Of a DNA stretch of 64,000 bases, positions 7,306-15,817 are shown in pieces. The notes under the pieces are model-generated. The model ran no database searches. It was not told the DNA's origin and saw only the letters and a program-made list of their open reading frames with translations. Source of the DNA: Streptomyces radiopugnans (GTDB taxonomy: Bacteria; Actinomycetota; Actinomycetes; Streptomycetales; Streptomycetaceae); NCBI RefSeq assembly GCF_900110735.1, contig NZ_FOET01000011.1, positions 1 through 64,000 of the forward strand, given 5' to 3'. Positions within the stretch are counted from its first letter, which is position 1; the number at the start of each line of letters is the position of its first letter. The translations under genes and the position numbers were made by a program.

Positions 7306-8190
7306 ATGCCCACCGCGATAGCTGTCACCAGCGCCGATCTGGTGCTGCCACCGCCGGATCCGCACACGCCGACAGCGCACGTCCTGACGCCTCCCGACAG
7401 GCAGCCGCTGGACGCCGCCCTCGCGGAGACGCAGGTCCTCGTCGAGCAGCACGGCTACGTCGTCGTGCTGTACCAGTCGTCCCTCCCCGCGCCCTTCGTG
7501 CGGCGGCTGCACACCGTCCGCTCGATGCTGGAGAGCGACCGCATCGCCCTGCTGGGGACGGACCTGCCGCCGCTGGCGACCGGCGTCCTGGTGCACCAGA
7601 TGCGCCAGTTGTCCACCTGCGGCTTCAGTCCCGGAGTCCTCGGCGCCACCGCGCGCCTGCTGGCGCACTACATCCACGCCGGCGCACTGCTGAACTCCGT
7701 CGCCAGGCTCGACCACGTCCCGGTCGGCCTCAAGGAGCACGCCAAGTCCTGGATGCCCGGCACCCAGTTCGGGGTGCTCGCCGCCCCCGCCTCCCGGCTG
7801 ATCCGGATCGGCGACGGCGGCACGCTGCCCGGCCCGGAGTTCCCCACCCGGCTCACCTACGCCGCCTGCCAGCTCTCCCCGGACTGGGTGACCGGCACAC
7901 TCGCCCCGCAGTGGCGGGTGACGGGCACCCAGGAGGCGCGGCTCCCGGCGGACTCGCCGCGCTGGTGGGGCACCGGGAAACTGGTCGAGTTCGCCGCGTC
8001 CATCCCGGACGTCTCCGTCCTGTACCAGCTCGTCAGCTCGGTGCGGCGCGAAGAGTGCCGCTGGTGCGGTCTCGAACTGATCGGCGATCGCTGTGTCTTC
8101 TGCTCCTCGCCCGTGACACCGCCGGAGAACCGGAGCGGACCCGCCGACGTCGTCAGTCAGGGGGCCCCCGCTTCCGGCCGGCCGCACTGA
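7306..8190 (+). CDS. Zinc-ribbon protein of unknown function heading the Tad operon
   Basis: Protein of 294 residues without signal peptide or clear membrane helix, so probably cytosolic. About 230 residues of unrecognised, mostly alpha/beta sequence are followed near residue 255 by CxxC-N9-CxxC (CRWCGLELIGDRCVFC), a small zinc ribbon. ATG 7306 is chosen because GGGGA lies 7 bases upstream; a TTG at 7288 is a possible alternative. It is the first gene rightward from the divergent region and lies 103 bp before cpaB, so a role in pilus assembly or its control is likely. I cannot assign a biochemical function. Confidence 0.8.
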   Translation: MPTAIAVTSADLVLPPPDPHTPTAHVLTPPDRQPLDAALAETQVLVEQHGYVVVLYQSSLPAPFVRRLHTVRSMLESDRIALLGTDLPPLATGVLVHQMRQLSTCGFSPGVLGATARLLAHYIHAGALLNSVARLDHVPVGLKEHAKSWMPGTQFGVLAAPASRLIRIGDGGTLPGPEFPTRLTYAACQLSPDWVTGTLAPQWRVTGTQEARLPADSPRWWGTGKLVEFAASIPDVSVLYQLVSSVRREECRWCGLELIGDRCVFCSSPVTPPENRSGPADVVSQGAPASGRPH

Positions 8191-8293
8191 GACGCGCCGC
8201 CGCCGGCCGCACCGGAAGACCCGTGGCTTCCACCACACGCGGCCCGCACGAACCGCCCAACGCCAACGTCCCCGAACGAGGTAGCCCGCAACC

Positions 8294-8989
8294 ATGAACT
8301 CACGCCAGCGTCGCGGCGTCATCCTGCTGCTGCTGTCCGTCCTGTGCGCCTTCGCCGCCTTCGCGGGCGTCCTGTCGGTGATCAGCGACGTGGAGTCGAA
8401 GGTCGGCCCGGAGGTCACGGCGTACCGCCTGTCGAAGAACGTACCGGCCTACCGGGCCCTGGACGAGAGCGTCGTGGAGAAGGTGCGGATACCCAGGCGC
8501 TGGCTGCCGAGGACCGCGGTCACCGCGACCGACGAGTTCAGCGGCAAGATCGCGACCAATCCGCTGAAGAAGGGCTCGCTCCTCCAGAGCGACATGATCA
8601 CTGATCAGCCGGAACTCCGGGAGGGCGAGCAGGAGATCGCCATCATGATCGACGCGGCCACCGGCGTCGCGGGCAAGATCCGGCCCGGCTCCACGGTCAA
8701 CATCTACGCGACCTTCCAGGACAAGAAGGAGAACGAGATCTCCCGGGTGATCGTCAGCAACGCCCGTGTCATCGACGTCGGCGAACTCACCCCCATCACC
8801 AGGAACGACGAGGTCAACCGCGAGTCCGAGGCGGTGCCGATCACCTTCGCGCTCAACACCCTCGACACCCAGCGCGTGGCCTTCGCCGAGTCCTTCGCCG
8901 TCAACGTCAGGCTCGCCCTCGTCGCGCCCGGGAGTGACACGACCATCTCCGAGGAAGAACGCACCTACACCCTCGTCGGAGACAGGTGA
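8294..8989 (+). CDS. cpaB: Flp pilus assembly protein CpaB (SAF domain)
   Basis: Protein of 231 residues with one N-terminal transmembrane helix (about 7-30) and an extracytoplasmic region resembling CpaB/RcpC. Residues about 40-100 form a SAF-type domain (VPAYRALDESVVEKVRIP and PLKKGSLLQSDM), followed by a beta-rich RcpC/CpaB region. In diderms CpaB/RcpC sits in the periplasm and helps gate or modify the secretin. No secretin is encoded here, as expected for a monoderm, so it probably acts at the outer face of the membrane during pilus passage. GAGGTAG precedes the ATG. Its last codons overlap the start of cpaE by 4 bases (GTGA). Confidence 0.9.
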   Translation: MNSRQRRGVILLLLSVLCAFAAFAGVLSVISDVESKVGPEVTAYRLSKNVPAYRALDESVVEKVRIPRRWLPRTAVTATDEFSGKIATNPLKKGSLLQSDMITDQPELREGEQEIAIMIDAATGVAGKIRPGSTVNIYATFQDKKENEISRVIVSNARVIDVGELTPITRNDEVNRESEAVPITFALNTLDTQRVAFAESFAVNVRLALVAPGSDTTISEEERTYTLVGDR

Positions 8990-10293
8990 GACAACGGATG
9001 GTCACGAGAATCCTCCCGGCCGTCGGCGACGCCGACGCGGCCCGGTCCGTCTCCGCACTGCTGAGCCAGCTTCCCGACACCGAGCCGGTCCAGCCGGTCG
9101 GCGACTCCACCCTGCTCCTGGACACCCTCGCGGCACTCGCCGGCGAGTCGGTGGGAGACCTCCCCGAGGTCGTGCTCGTCCACGAGCGCATCGGGCCGGT
9201 CCCCGCGCTGGAGCTGATCCGGGAGGTCGCGCTGCGCTTCCCGGCGGTCGGGGTGATCCTGATCAGCGCGGACGCCGGCCCCGGGCTGTACTCGGCCGCC
9301 ATGGACTCCGGCGCGCGCGGACTGGTCGGCCTGCCGCTGTCGTACGACGAGCTCTCCGCCCGGGTCTCCGCCGCCGCCCAGTGGGCCGTGGGGGTGCGGC
9401 GCCACCTGGGCTCCGGAGGCGACGTCTTCAGCGGCCCCGGCGGCACCGCGGTCACGGTCAGCGGCGCCAAGGGCGGCGTGGGCGCCACCCTGCTCTCCGT
9501 CCAGCTCGCGCTCGCCGCCCGCGCCTCCGGCAGGAGCGTGGCGCTGGTCGACATGGACCTCCAGGCGGGCGACGTGGCGTCGTACCTCGACGTCCAGTTC
9601 CGCCGCTCGATCGCGGACCTGGCCAGCATCGCCGACATCTCGCCGCGCGTCCTCCAGGACGCCCTCTTCTCCCACCCCACCGGCCTCGCCCTGCTCCTCG
9701 CCCCGGGCGAGGGCGAACGCGGCGAGGAGGTCGACGAGCGCGCCGCCCGCCAGATCATCAGCGCGCTGCGCTCCCGGTACGAGGTCGTGATCGTCGACTG
9801 CGGCACGCAGATGAACGGGGCGAACGCCGCGGCCGTGGAGATGGCCGACACGGCGTTGCTGGTCACCACCCCGGACGTCGTCGCCGTCCGGGCGGCCAAG
9901 CGCATGATCCGGCTGTGGGACCGGTTGCAGATCCGCAAGGCGGAGGAGACGCTGGCCGTCGTCAACCGGCACACCCGCAACACCGAGATCCAGCCTCCGC
10001 TCATCCAGCGGATCGTGGGCACCCCGGTCGCCCGCGGCGCGATCCCGGCCGGATTCAAGGAACTCCAGGCGGCGGTCGACTCCGGCCGTGTGCAGGACCT
10101 GGACTCCCGCGGCTCCGTCAGGCAGGCGATGTGGGCCCTGGCGGGGGAACTCGGACTGGTCGACGCGGCCAGGACTCAGCAGGGCAAGGGCGGCAGGTAC
10201 GGGGACAGGGGATCGATCGGCCTGCGCCGCCGCCGCGGCGGCGGCGGACGCCACGACAACGACACCACCGAACCGAGCGGGAGAACCGGCTGA
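8986..10293 (+). CDS. cpaE: Pilus localisation ATPase CpaE/TadZ
   Basis: Protein of 435 residues. Residues about 10-135 resemble an atypical receiver domain (VVLVHERIG, GVILISADA), and 150-380 form a MinD/ParA-like P-loop domain with deviant Walker A AKGGVGATLLS and VALVDMDLQAGD. CpaE/TadZ proteins place the Tad machine in the cell and often have Ala instead of the second Lys, as here. The last 50 residues are basic and Gly/Arg-rich. GTG 8986 overlaps the cpaB stop; ATG 8998 is an alternative start. The stop overlaps the next start (TGATG), indicating tight coupling with tadE. Confidence 0.9.
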   Translation: MRQRMVTRILPAVGDADAARSVSALLSQLPDTEPVQPVGDSTLLLDTLAALAGESVGDLPEVVLVHERIGPVPALELIREVALRFPAVGVILISADAGPGLYSAAMDSGARGLVGLPLSYDELSARVSAAAQWAVGVRRHLGSGGDVFSGPGGTAVTVSGAKGGVGATLLSVQLALAARASGRSVALVDMDLQAGDVASYLDVQFRRSIADLASIADISPRVLQDALFSHPTGLALLLAPGEGERGEEVDERAARQIISALRSRYEVVIVDCGTQMNGANAAAVEMADTALLVTTPDVVAVRAAKRMIRLWDRLQIRKAEETLAVVNRHTRNTEIQPPLIQRIVGTPVARGAIPAGFKELQAAVDSGRVQDLDSRGSVRQAMWALAGELGLVDAARTQQGKGGRYGDRGSIGLRRRRGGGGRHDNDTTEPSGRTG

Positions 10294-10718
10294 TGGGGGA
10301 AGTCGACACGGGGACGGGCCAGGACCGGACCACGGCGCGCTCACGCACCGGCGGCGACCAGGGGCAGGTGGCCGTCGAGTTCGTCGGCATGCTGCCGATC
10401 ATCACCGCCACCCTCGTGCTGCTGTGGCAGTGCGCGCTGCTGGGCTACACCTACACCCTCGCCGGCGACGCGGCCGACAGGGCGGCGCACGAGGCGGCCG
10501 TGGCCGACCTCCGCAGGGAGAGCCGGGGCGAGGCGTGCGAGCGGGCGGGCAAGGAGAGTCTGGAAGGCGACTGGAGGAAGTCGGCGAGGACCGAATGCTG
10601 GGTCGACTCCGGCCTGGTCAAGGCCGAGGTCGCCCTCAAGGTGCCCGTCCTCTTCCCCGGGATCGTCGACTTCCCCTTCTCGGTCACCGGAAACGCGGCG
10701 GCGGCGAAGGAGAACTGA
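10293..10718 (+). CDS. tadE: TadE-like pseudopilin 1
   Basis: Protein of 141 residues with a class III prepilin motif: Gly24 followed by QVAVEF, so cleavage is predicted after Gly24 and Glu29 sits at +5. A hydrophobic segment follows at about 31-53 and then a soluble domain with two cysteines (in GEAC and TECW) that could form a disulphide outside the cell. TadE pseudopilins are processed by the same peptidase as Flp and are needed for assembly. The start overlaps the cpaE stop, and the second pseudopilin gene follows after 3 bp. Confidence 0.9.
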   Translation: MGEVDTGTGQDRTTARSRTGGDQGQVAVEFVGMLPIITATLVLLWQCALLGYTYTLAGDAADRAAHEAAVADLRRESRGEACERAGKESLEGDWRKSARTECWVDSGLVKAEVALKVPVLFPGIVDFPFSVTGNAAAAKEN

Positions 10719-10721
10719 GAC

Positions 10722-11087
10722 ATGGTGCTGCGCAGACGACGCTCCGACAGGGGACAGGTCGCGGTCGAGTACATCGGCATGCTCCCCATCCTGATCCTGG
10801 TCGGGCTGGCACTGATCCAGTTCGGCCTCGCCGCGTACACGATCCAGCAGGCGGGCACGGCGTCCCGCGCCGCGGCCCGCATGGCCTCGCACGACCGCCC
10901 CGAGATGCCCCCCGCGCAGGCCGGCCGGGAGGCGATGAGCGACTGGCTCGCGGACGGCGCCCGGTTCCGGCAGTGGGCCGGCGCCCACGACGAGGTGAAG
11001 GTGACCGCCACGGTCAGGATCCCCTCGATCATCCCGGGGGTCTCCTTCGGCGACACGGAGCGGACGACCACCATGCCCCGCGACTGA
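10722..11087 (+). CDS. TadE-like pseudopilin 2
   Basis: Protein of 121 residues, a second TadE-type pseudopilin. The prepilin motif is Gly11-QVAVEY with Glu16 at +5, followed by a transmembrane helix at about 18-40 and a short soluble domain ending TTTMPRD. It shares the motif and the beginning of the helix (EF/Y-x-GMLPI) with the previous protein but has little similarity beyond, so the two probably form a heteromeric minor-pilin pair (TadE/TadF-like). It lies 47 bp before cpaF, whose ribosome site GGAAGGAGA is within that gap. Confidence 0.88.
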   Translation: MVLRRRRSDRGQVAVEYIGMLPILILVGLALIQFGLAAYTIQQAGTASRAAARMASHDRPEMPPAQAGREAMSDWLADGARFRQWAGAHDEVKVTATVRIPSIIPGVSFGDTERTTTMPRD

Positions 11088-11134
11088 GGCGGCCGGCAGC
11101 GTCGGCCGGCGGGACCGGAAGGAGAACTGAAGCC

Positions 11135-12475
11135 ATGAGCCTGAGGGCACGCATCAACGCCCCCGAGGCGCCCTCCAACCAGCAGGAGGAGAGCCACCTC
11201 GTCGCGGTCTACCGGGCCAAACTGCTCGAGGAGATCGACCTCGCCGAGATGTCCTCCCTCGCGGCGACGGAGCGCCGCGTCCGGCTGGAGCGCGTGCTGG
11301 GGCACATCATCAGCCGCGAGGGCCCCGTCCTCTCCACCCACGAGCGCGCCATGCTCATCCGCCGCGTCGTGGACGAGGCGCTCGGCCTCGGCATCCTGGA
11401 ACCGCTCCTGGAGGACGCCTCCATCAGCGAGATCATGGTGAACGGCCCCGACCAGATCTTCGTGGAGCGGGGCGGCCGCCTGGAACTCCTCCCGATGCGC
11501 TTCGCCTCCCACGAGCAGCTGATGCAGACCATCGAGCGCATCGTCTCCACCGTCAACCGCCGCGTCGACGAGGCCAATCCGATGGTCGACGCCCGGCTGC
11601 CCTCCGGCGAGCGCGTCAACGTGATCATCCCGCCGCTCGCGCTCTCGGGCGCGACCCTGACCATCAGGCGCTTCCCCAGGGCCTACACCCTGCAGGAGAT
11701 GATCGGACTCGGCTCCCTCGACGAGCACATGACGATGCTGCTCGCCGGACTGGTCCGGGCCAAGTTCAACGTGATCGTCTCCGGAGCCACCGGCACCGGG
11801 AAGACCACGCTGCTCAACGCGCTCTCCGGGCTGATCCCGGAGGGGGAGCGCATCATCACCATCGAGGACTCGGCGGAGCTCCAGCTCCAGCAGACCCATG
11901 TGATCACGCTGGAGAGCCGGCCCGCGAACGTCGAGGGCAAGGGCCGGATCACCATCCGCGACCTGGTCCGCAACTCCCTGCGCATGCGCCCCGACCGGAT
12001 CATCGTCGGCGAGGTCCGCGGCGGGGAGACGCTCGACATGCTCCAGGCGATGTCCACCGGCCACGACGGTTCCCTCGCGACGGTCCACGCCAACAGCGCC
12101 GAGGACGCCCTGATGCGCCTGCAGACCCTGGCGTCCATGTCCGAGGTGGAGATCCCGTTCGCCGCGATCAAGGACCAGATCAACAGCGCCGTGGACGTCA
12201 TCGTCCAGCTCGCCCGCAACGCCGACGGCTCCCGCAAGATCAGCGAGATCGCCGTCGTCGACTCGCACGGACGGGAGGACTACAGGATCGTCACCGTGTG
12301 CCGCTTCGACGCCCGGCCCATGGGCGGCGACGGCAAGGTCCACGGGGAGTTCTCCTACTTCCCGCTGCCGCGCCGGATCGCCGAACGCCTCCGCATGAAG
12401 AACGAACCCGTCCCGCCCGCCTTCGGAGTCGCCGACAGCGACGAGCAGCTCGCCACGCGCAGGACCACCGCCTGA
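11135..12475 (+). CDS. cpaF: Tad secretion ATPase CpaF/TadA
   Basis: Protein of 446 residues in the type II/IV secretion ATPase family, the motor of pilus extension and retraction at the cytoplasmic face. An N-terminal domain (about 20-190) carries the CpaF signature (SISEIMVNGPD, VDARLPSGERVN). The P-loop GATGTGKTTLL lies at about 217-227. The Asp box IEDSAELQL and the Walker B/His box stretch (RIIVGEVRGGE, TVHANS) are intact, so the enzyme should be active. ATG 11135 has GGAAGGAG upstream. It belongs to the cpaB-tadC operon. Confidence 0.95.
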   Translation: MSLRARINAPEAPSNQQEESHLVAVYRAKLLEEIDLAEMSSLAATERRVRLERVLGHIISREGPVLSTHERAMLIRRVVDEALGLGILEPLLEDASISEIMVNGPDQIFVERGGRLELLPMRFASHEQLMQTIERIVSTVNRRVDEANPMVDARLPSGERVNVIIPPLALSGATLTIRRFPRAYTLQEMIGLGSLDEHMTMLLAGLVRAKFNVIVSGATGTGKTTLLNALSGLIPEGERIITIEDSAELQLQQTHVITLESRPANVEGKGRITIRDLVRNSLRMRPDRIIVGEVRGGETLDMLQAMSTGHDGSLATVHANSAEDALMRLQTLASMSEVEIPFAAIKDQINSAVDVIVQLARNADGSRKISEIAVVDSHGREDYRIVTVCRFDARPMGGDGKVHGEFSYFPLPRRIAERLRMKNEPVPPAFGVADSDEQLATRRTTA

Positions 12476-12563
12476 CACCACCACCGCCCGGCACCACCAC
12501 GGCCACCCGTACCGCCCCGCCGCCCGATCCCGCCGCCCGACACCGAGGAAGCCCGCACCGGAC

Positions 12564-13502
12564 ATGGACAATCTCGCACTGCTGACGATCGGCGTCACGC
12601 TGCTGTGCTGCGTGCTCGCGGTCACGGGTGTGCACGCGTACGCCTCGGGAAAAGCGCAGCACGCCGAGCTGATCGACCGGCTCTCCCACACCGGGCAGAC
12701 GCGGACGTCCGGCCGGCGGCGCAACTTCCAGGGCGTCGACCGGCGGCTGCGCGGCACCCGGTTCGGAAGGAGGATCGAACTCAGGCTCGCGGCCACCGGC
12801 CTCGACCTGACCCCGGGCGAGTTCTTCGTCTACATGGTCGGTTCCGTCGTAGGCCTGTGGCTGATCGCCTCCGCCCTGCTCGCGCCCTTCTTCGGCCCCA
12901 TCGCGGCCGTCATCGCCCTGTGGGGCTCCTTCACCTTCCTCAACTGGCAGCGGCAGAAGCGCACCGAGCGGTTCATCAACCAGCTCCCCGAACTCACCCG
13001 CGTCCTGGCCAACGCCACACAGGCGGGACTGGCGCTCCGCACCGCCATCACCATGGCCGCCGAGGAACTGGAGGATCCGGCCGGCGAGGAACTGAGCCGG
13101 GTGGCCGACCGGCTCGCCGTCGGCCACACCCTCGACGACGCGCTCGGCGAACTCGCCGAACGCCTGCCCTCCCGCGAACTGGCCGTCCTGGTCACAACGC
13201 TCGTGCTGTCCAACAGGGCGGGCGGCACGCTCGTCAGCTCCCTGCACAACCTCACCCAGACCCTGGAGGACCGCAAGGAGACCCGGCGCGAGGTCAGGAC
13301 CCAGCTGTCGCAGGTCACCGGCACCGCCTACATCGTCCCCGCGATGGGCCTGGGGTCCATGCTGCTGATGGACAACATCTGGGACGGCGCCCTCGACAAG
13401 ATCACGGCCTCCCCGCTGGGCCAGGGAGCGCTGATCGTCGCGATGGCCCTGTACGGCATCGGGTTCTTCCTCGTCCGCCGTCTGGGCAAGATCGAAGTCT
13501 GA
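12564..13502 (+). CDS. tadB: Tad inner-membrane platform protein TadB
   Basis: Protein of 312 residues with transmembrane segments near the N-terminus (about 3-25), in the middle (about 90-130, two helices) and at the C-terminus (about 285-305), and a GspF-type cytoplasmic domain at about 135-265 (LPELTRVLANATQAGLAL). TadB and TadC together form the platform on which the CpaF ATPase acts. A spacer of 88 bp rich in CACC repeats separates it from cpaF; tadC starts 14 bp after its stop with a GAGAGGAG ribosome site. Confidence 0.93.
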   Translation: MDNLALLTIGVTLLCCVLAVTGVHAYASGKAQHAELIDRLSHTGQTRTSGRRRNFQGVDRRLRGTRFGRRIELRLAATGLDLTPGEFFVYMVGSVVGLWLIASALLAPFFGPIAAVIALWGSFTFLNWQRQKRTERFINQLPELTRVLANATQAGLALRTAITMAAEELEDPAGEELSRVADRLAVGHTLDDALGELAERLPSRELAVLVTTLVLSNRAGGTLVSSLHNLTQTLEDRKETRREVRTQLSQVTGTAYIVPAMGLGSMLLMDNIWDGALDKITASPLGQGALIVAMALYGIGFFLVRRLGKIEV

Positions 13503-13516
13503 GAGGAGACGGACAC

Positions 13517-14386
13517 ATGGGAATCCTCCTCGCCGCCGTCATCGGCCTCTGCGTCTACGGAGCCATCGCCGGCATACGGCTCTACCGCTCCGAGGCCAAG
13601 CTCCCCGGGGACCTCGCCATCGCGCTGGAGGTCGGCTCTACACGGACCGGCGCCGTGGGGTCCGGCATCGACCGCATGGGCATGCGCTACGCGCCCGTGG
13701 TGCTGCGCATGATGGGCCCCGACCGGGTCAACAAGGTCCGCAAGAGGATCGACATGGCGGGCAACCCCGGCGGCCTGACCATCGACCGCTACGCGGCCCG
13801 CCGTGCCGTCTACGGCTTCCTCGGCGGGCTGGGCGCCCTGGCCATGCTGGTGAACGGGCACACCGTCCTCGCCGTCGGCATGATCGCCTTCGGCGTCTTC
13901 TGGGCCGAGGTCGGCATCTGGTCGGCCATCCGGGAGCGCCGCAAGGCCATCGACCGCACCCTCCCGGACTTCCTCGACGTACTCGCCGTCGTGGTCTCCG
14001 CCGGACTCGGCTTCCGCCAGGCGCTGGAGCGCACGGCCGACAAGTACCAGGGCCCCTGGGCCGACGAGGTCCGCATCACCCTGCGCCAGATGGACATGGG
14101 GGTCAGCCGCCGGCAGGCGTTCGACGAACTGCGCAGACGCAACGACTCCGAACAGGTCGCCCAGTTCGTCACGGCGCTCCAGCAGGGCGAGGAACTGGGC
14201 GCCCCGATCGTCGAGACGCTCATCCAGATCGCCAACGACATGCGGCGCACCGACGCGCAGAACGCCCGCCGGGAAGCCGCCAAGGCCGTGCCCAAGGCCA
14301 CTTCCATCGTCACCATGCTGATGGTGCCCGCCACCATCCTGCTGCTGGGCACGGGGATGTTCCTCGGCACCGGCACCGGCCTGTAG
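13517..14386 (+). CDS. tadC: Tad inner-membrane platform protein TadC
   Basis: Protein of 289 residues, second GspF-like platform component. There is a short N-terminal helix, a pair of helices at about 95-140 and a C-terminal helix at about 265-285. The cytoplasmic domain contains LPDFLDVLAVVVSAGLGFRQAL and a GEELGAP motif typical of TadC. It ends 43 bp before the histidine kinase gene, so the assembly genes and the two-component system may be co-transcribed. Confidence 0.93.
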   Translation: MGILLAAVIGLCVYGAIAGIRLYRSEAKLPGDLAIALEVGSTRTGAVGSGIDRMGMRYAPVVLRMMGPDRVNKVRKRIDMAGNPGGLTIDRYAARRAVYGFLGGLGALAMLVNGHTVLAVGMIAFGVFWAEVGIWSAIRERRKAIDRTLPDFLDVLAVVVSAGLGFRQALERTADKYQGPWADEVRITLRQMDMGVSRRQAFDELRRRNDSEQVAQFVTALQQGEELGAPIVETLIQIANDMRRTDAQNARREAAKAVPKATSIVTMLMVPATILLLGTGMFLGTGTGL

Positions 14387-14429
14387 ACCGCACGCGCCGC
14401 CAGGCCGCCGACCAGTGAGAGGGGGAACC

Positions 14430-15776
14430 GTGTCGATGCCGTTCACGCCGGCGGGGCCGCCGGGAGCCGCCACCGCGGGCGGCGGTACCGTGCCGCGGGA
14501 GGAGCCGGCGGCCGCGCCCACGCTCAGGATCCAGCTCAGCGCGCTCCAGGCGCTGTGCCGCCAGGTCTTCGGCTTCCGGCTGGGCATGATCGTGCTGACC
14601 ACCCCCTTCGCGCTGAGCGGCACGGGCCCGGGATGGCCCACCTGGCTGGTCGGCGCGGCGATCGTGTTCACCTTCATGGGCTCCTACCTGCTCTTCCGGG
14701 ACTGGGAGCGCTTCGGCCCCCTGCTGCTGCGGCACCCCGCGCTCCTCGGCGTCGACGCCGGTTTCGGAGCCCTCCTGCTGTTCACGGCCACACCGGCGAG
14801 CCCGCTGAGCTACGTCACGATCTGCACCCCGCTGCTCGCCGGACTGGTGTACGGATGGCGGGGCGCGGGCTTCTTCACCGCCCTCACCCTGCTGATCGTG
14901 GCCGTCGCGTACGCGGGCAACGGCATGCTCGGCGCGTCGCTCGCCGCCACCGCCTTCCTGCCCGGGGTCTGCGTCCTCGCGGGCGCGGTGGGAGTCACGC
15001 TGCGAGGGCTGATGCTGCGCTTCGGCAGCGCCACCGAGGCCCTGCTGGAGATGCAGTCCAGGCTGGCCGTCAACGAGGCGGTCGCGGGCGAGCGCGCCCG
15101 GCTGGCCCGCGAGATGCACGACTCCGTCGCCAAGACCCTCCACGGCCTCGCCCTGGCGGCGGACGGACTGGCCGGCTCCGCCCACCGCCTGGACCCCGAC
15201 ACCCTCAGACGGCAGGCCGAACTCGTCGCCCGCTCCGCGCGCCGCGCCGCGGTGGAATCCCGGGAACTGCTGTCCGACCTGCGACGCGAGTCGGGCCTGG
15301 ACGGCGGGGTGGACATCGCCGGCGAACTGTCCGCCCGTGCGGCGGACTTCGCACGCCGGACGGGCCTGGAGGCCGCCTTCCGCCCGCTGAACGGCACCCC
15401 CGTGCCGACGGTTCCCCAGGCGGTGGCCGGGCAGGTGCTGACCATCGCCTCCGAGGCCATGGAGAACGCGTACCGGCACGCGCACCCCACCCGCGTCGAC
15501 GTCTCGATCGGAGTCGTCGACGACTCGCTGCGCGTCAGCGTCTACGACGACGGACACGGCCTGCCCGCGGGCACGGACCTCGAACAGCTCAGGCGCGCCG
15601 GGCACTTCGGCCTCGTCGGCATGGTGGAGCGGGCCGCGGGGATCGGCGCGCGCATCCGCATCGGCAGGGGGAGGGCGACCACCGGAACCGAGGTGCGCCT
15701 CGATCTCCCGATGGCCGCCCTGCTCCCGGAGGGCCTGGCCGCCGTCGCACAGCGGCACCGGTACATCCACTCCTGA
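14430..15776 (+). CDS. Membrane histidine kinase, NarL/DesK type, in the Tad locus
   Basis: Protein of 448 residues. After a Pro/Ala-rich tail there are five or six transmembrane helices (about 45-200), then a HisKA_3 dimerisation domain with the phospho-acceptor in ARLAREMHDSVAKTLHG, and an HATPase domain with N-box ENAYRHAH, DDGHGLP and GLVGMVERA. No large extracellular sensor is present, so the signal is probably sensed within or near the membrane. GTG 14430 is preferred because AGAGGGGG lies just upstream; GTG 14415 is an alternative. The response regulator gene follows after 41 bp. The pair probably controls the pilus genes around it. Confidence 0.92.
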   Translation: MSMPFTPAGPPGAATAGGGTVPREEPAAAPTLRIQLSALQALCRQVFGFRLGMIVLTTPFALSGTGPGWPTWLVGAAIVFTFMGSYLLFRDWERFGPLLLRHPALLGVDAGFGALLLFTATPASPLSYVTICTPLLAGLVYGWRGAGFFTALTLLIVAVAYAGNGMLGASLAATAFLPGVCVLAGAVGVTLRGLMLRFGSATEALLEMQSRLAVNEAVAGERARLAREMHDSVAKTLHGLALAADGLAGSAHRLDPDTLRRQAELVARSARRAAVESRELLSDLRRESGLDGGVDIAGELSARAADFARRTGLEAAFRPLNGTPVPTVPQAVAGQVLTIASEAMENAYRHAHPTRVDVSIGVVDDSLRVSVYDDGHGLPAGTDLEQLRRAGHFGLVGMVERAAGIGARIRIGRGRATTGTEVRLDLPMAALLPEGLAAVAQRHRYIHS

Positions 15777-15817
15777 CCGACCGTTTCCCGCCCCCACACC
15801 CGAGAGGAGGCCGCACC

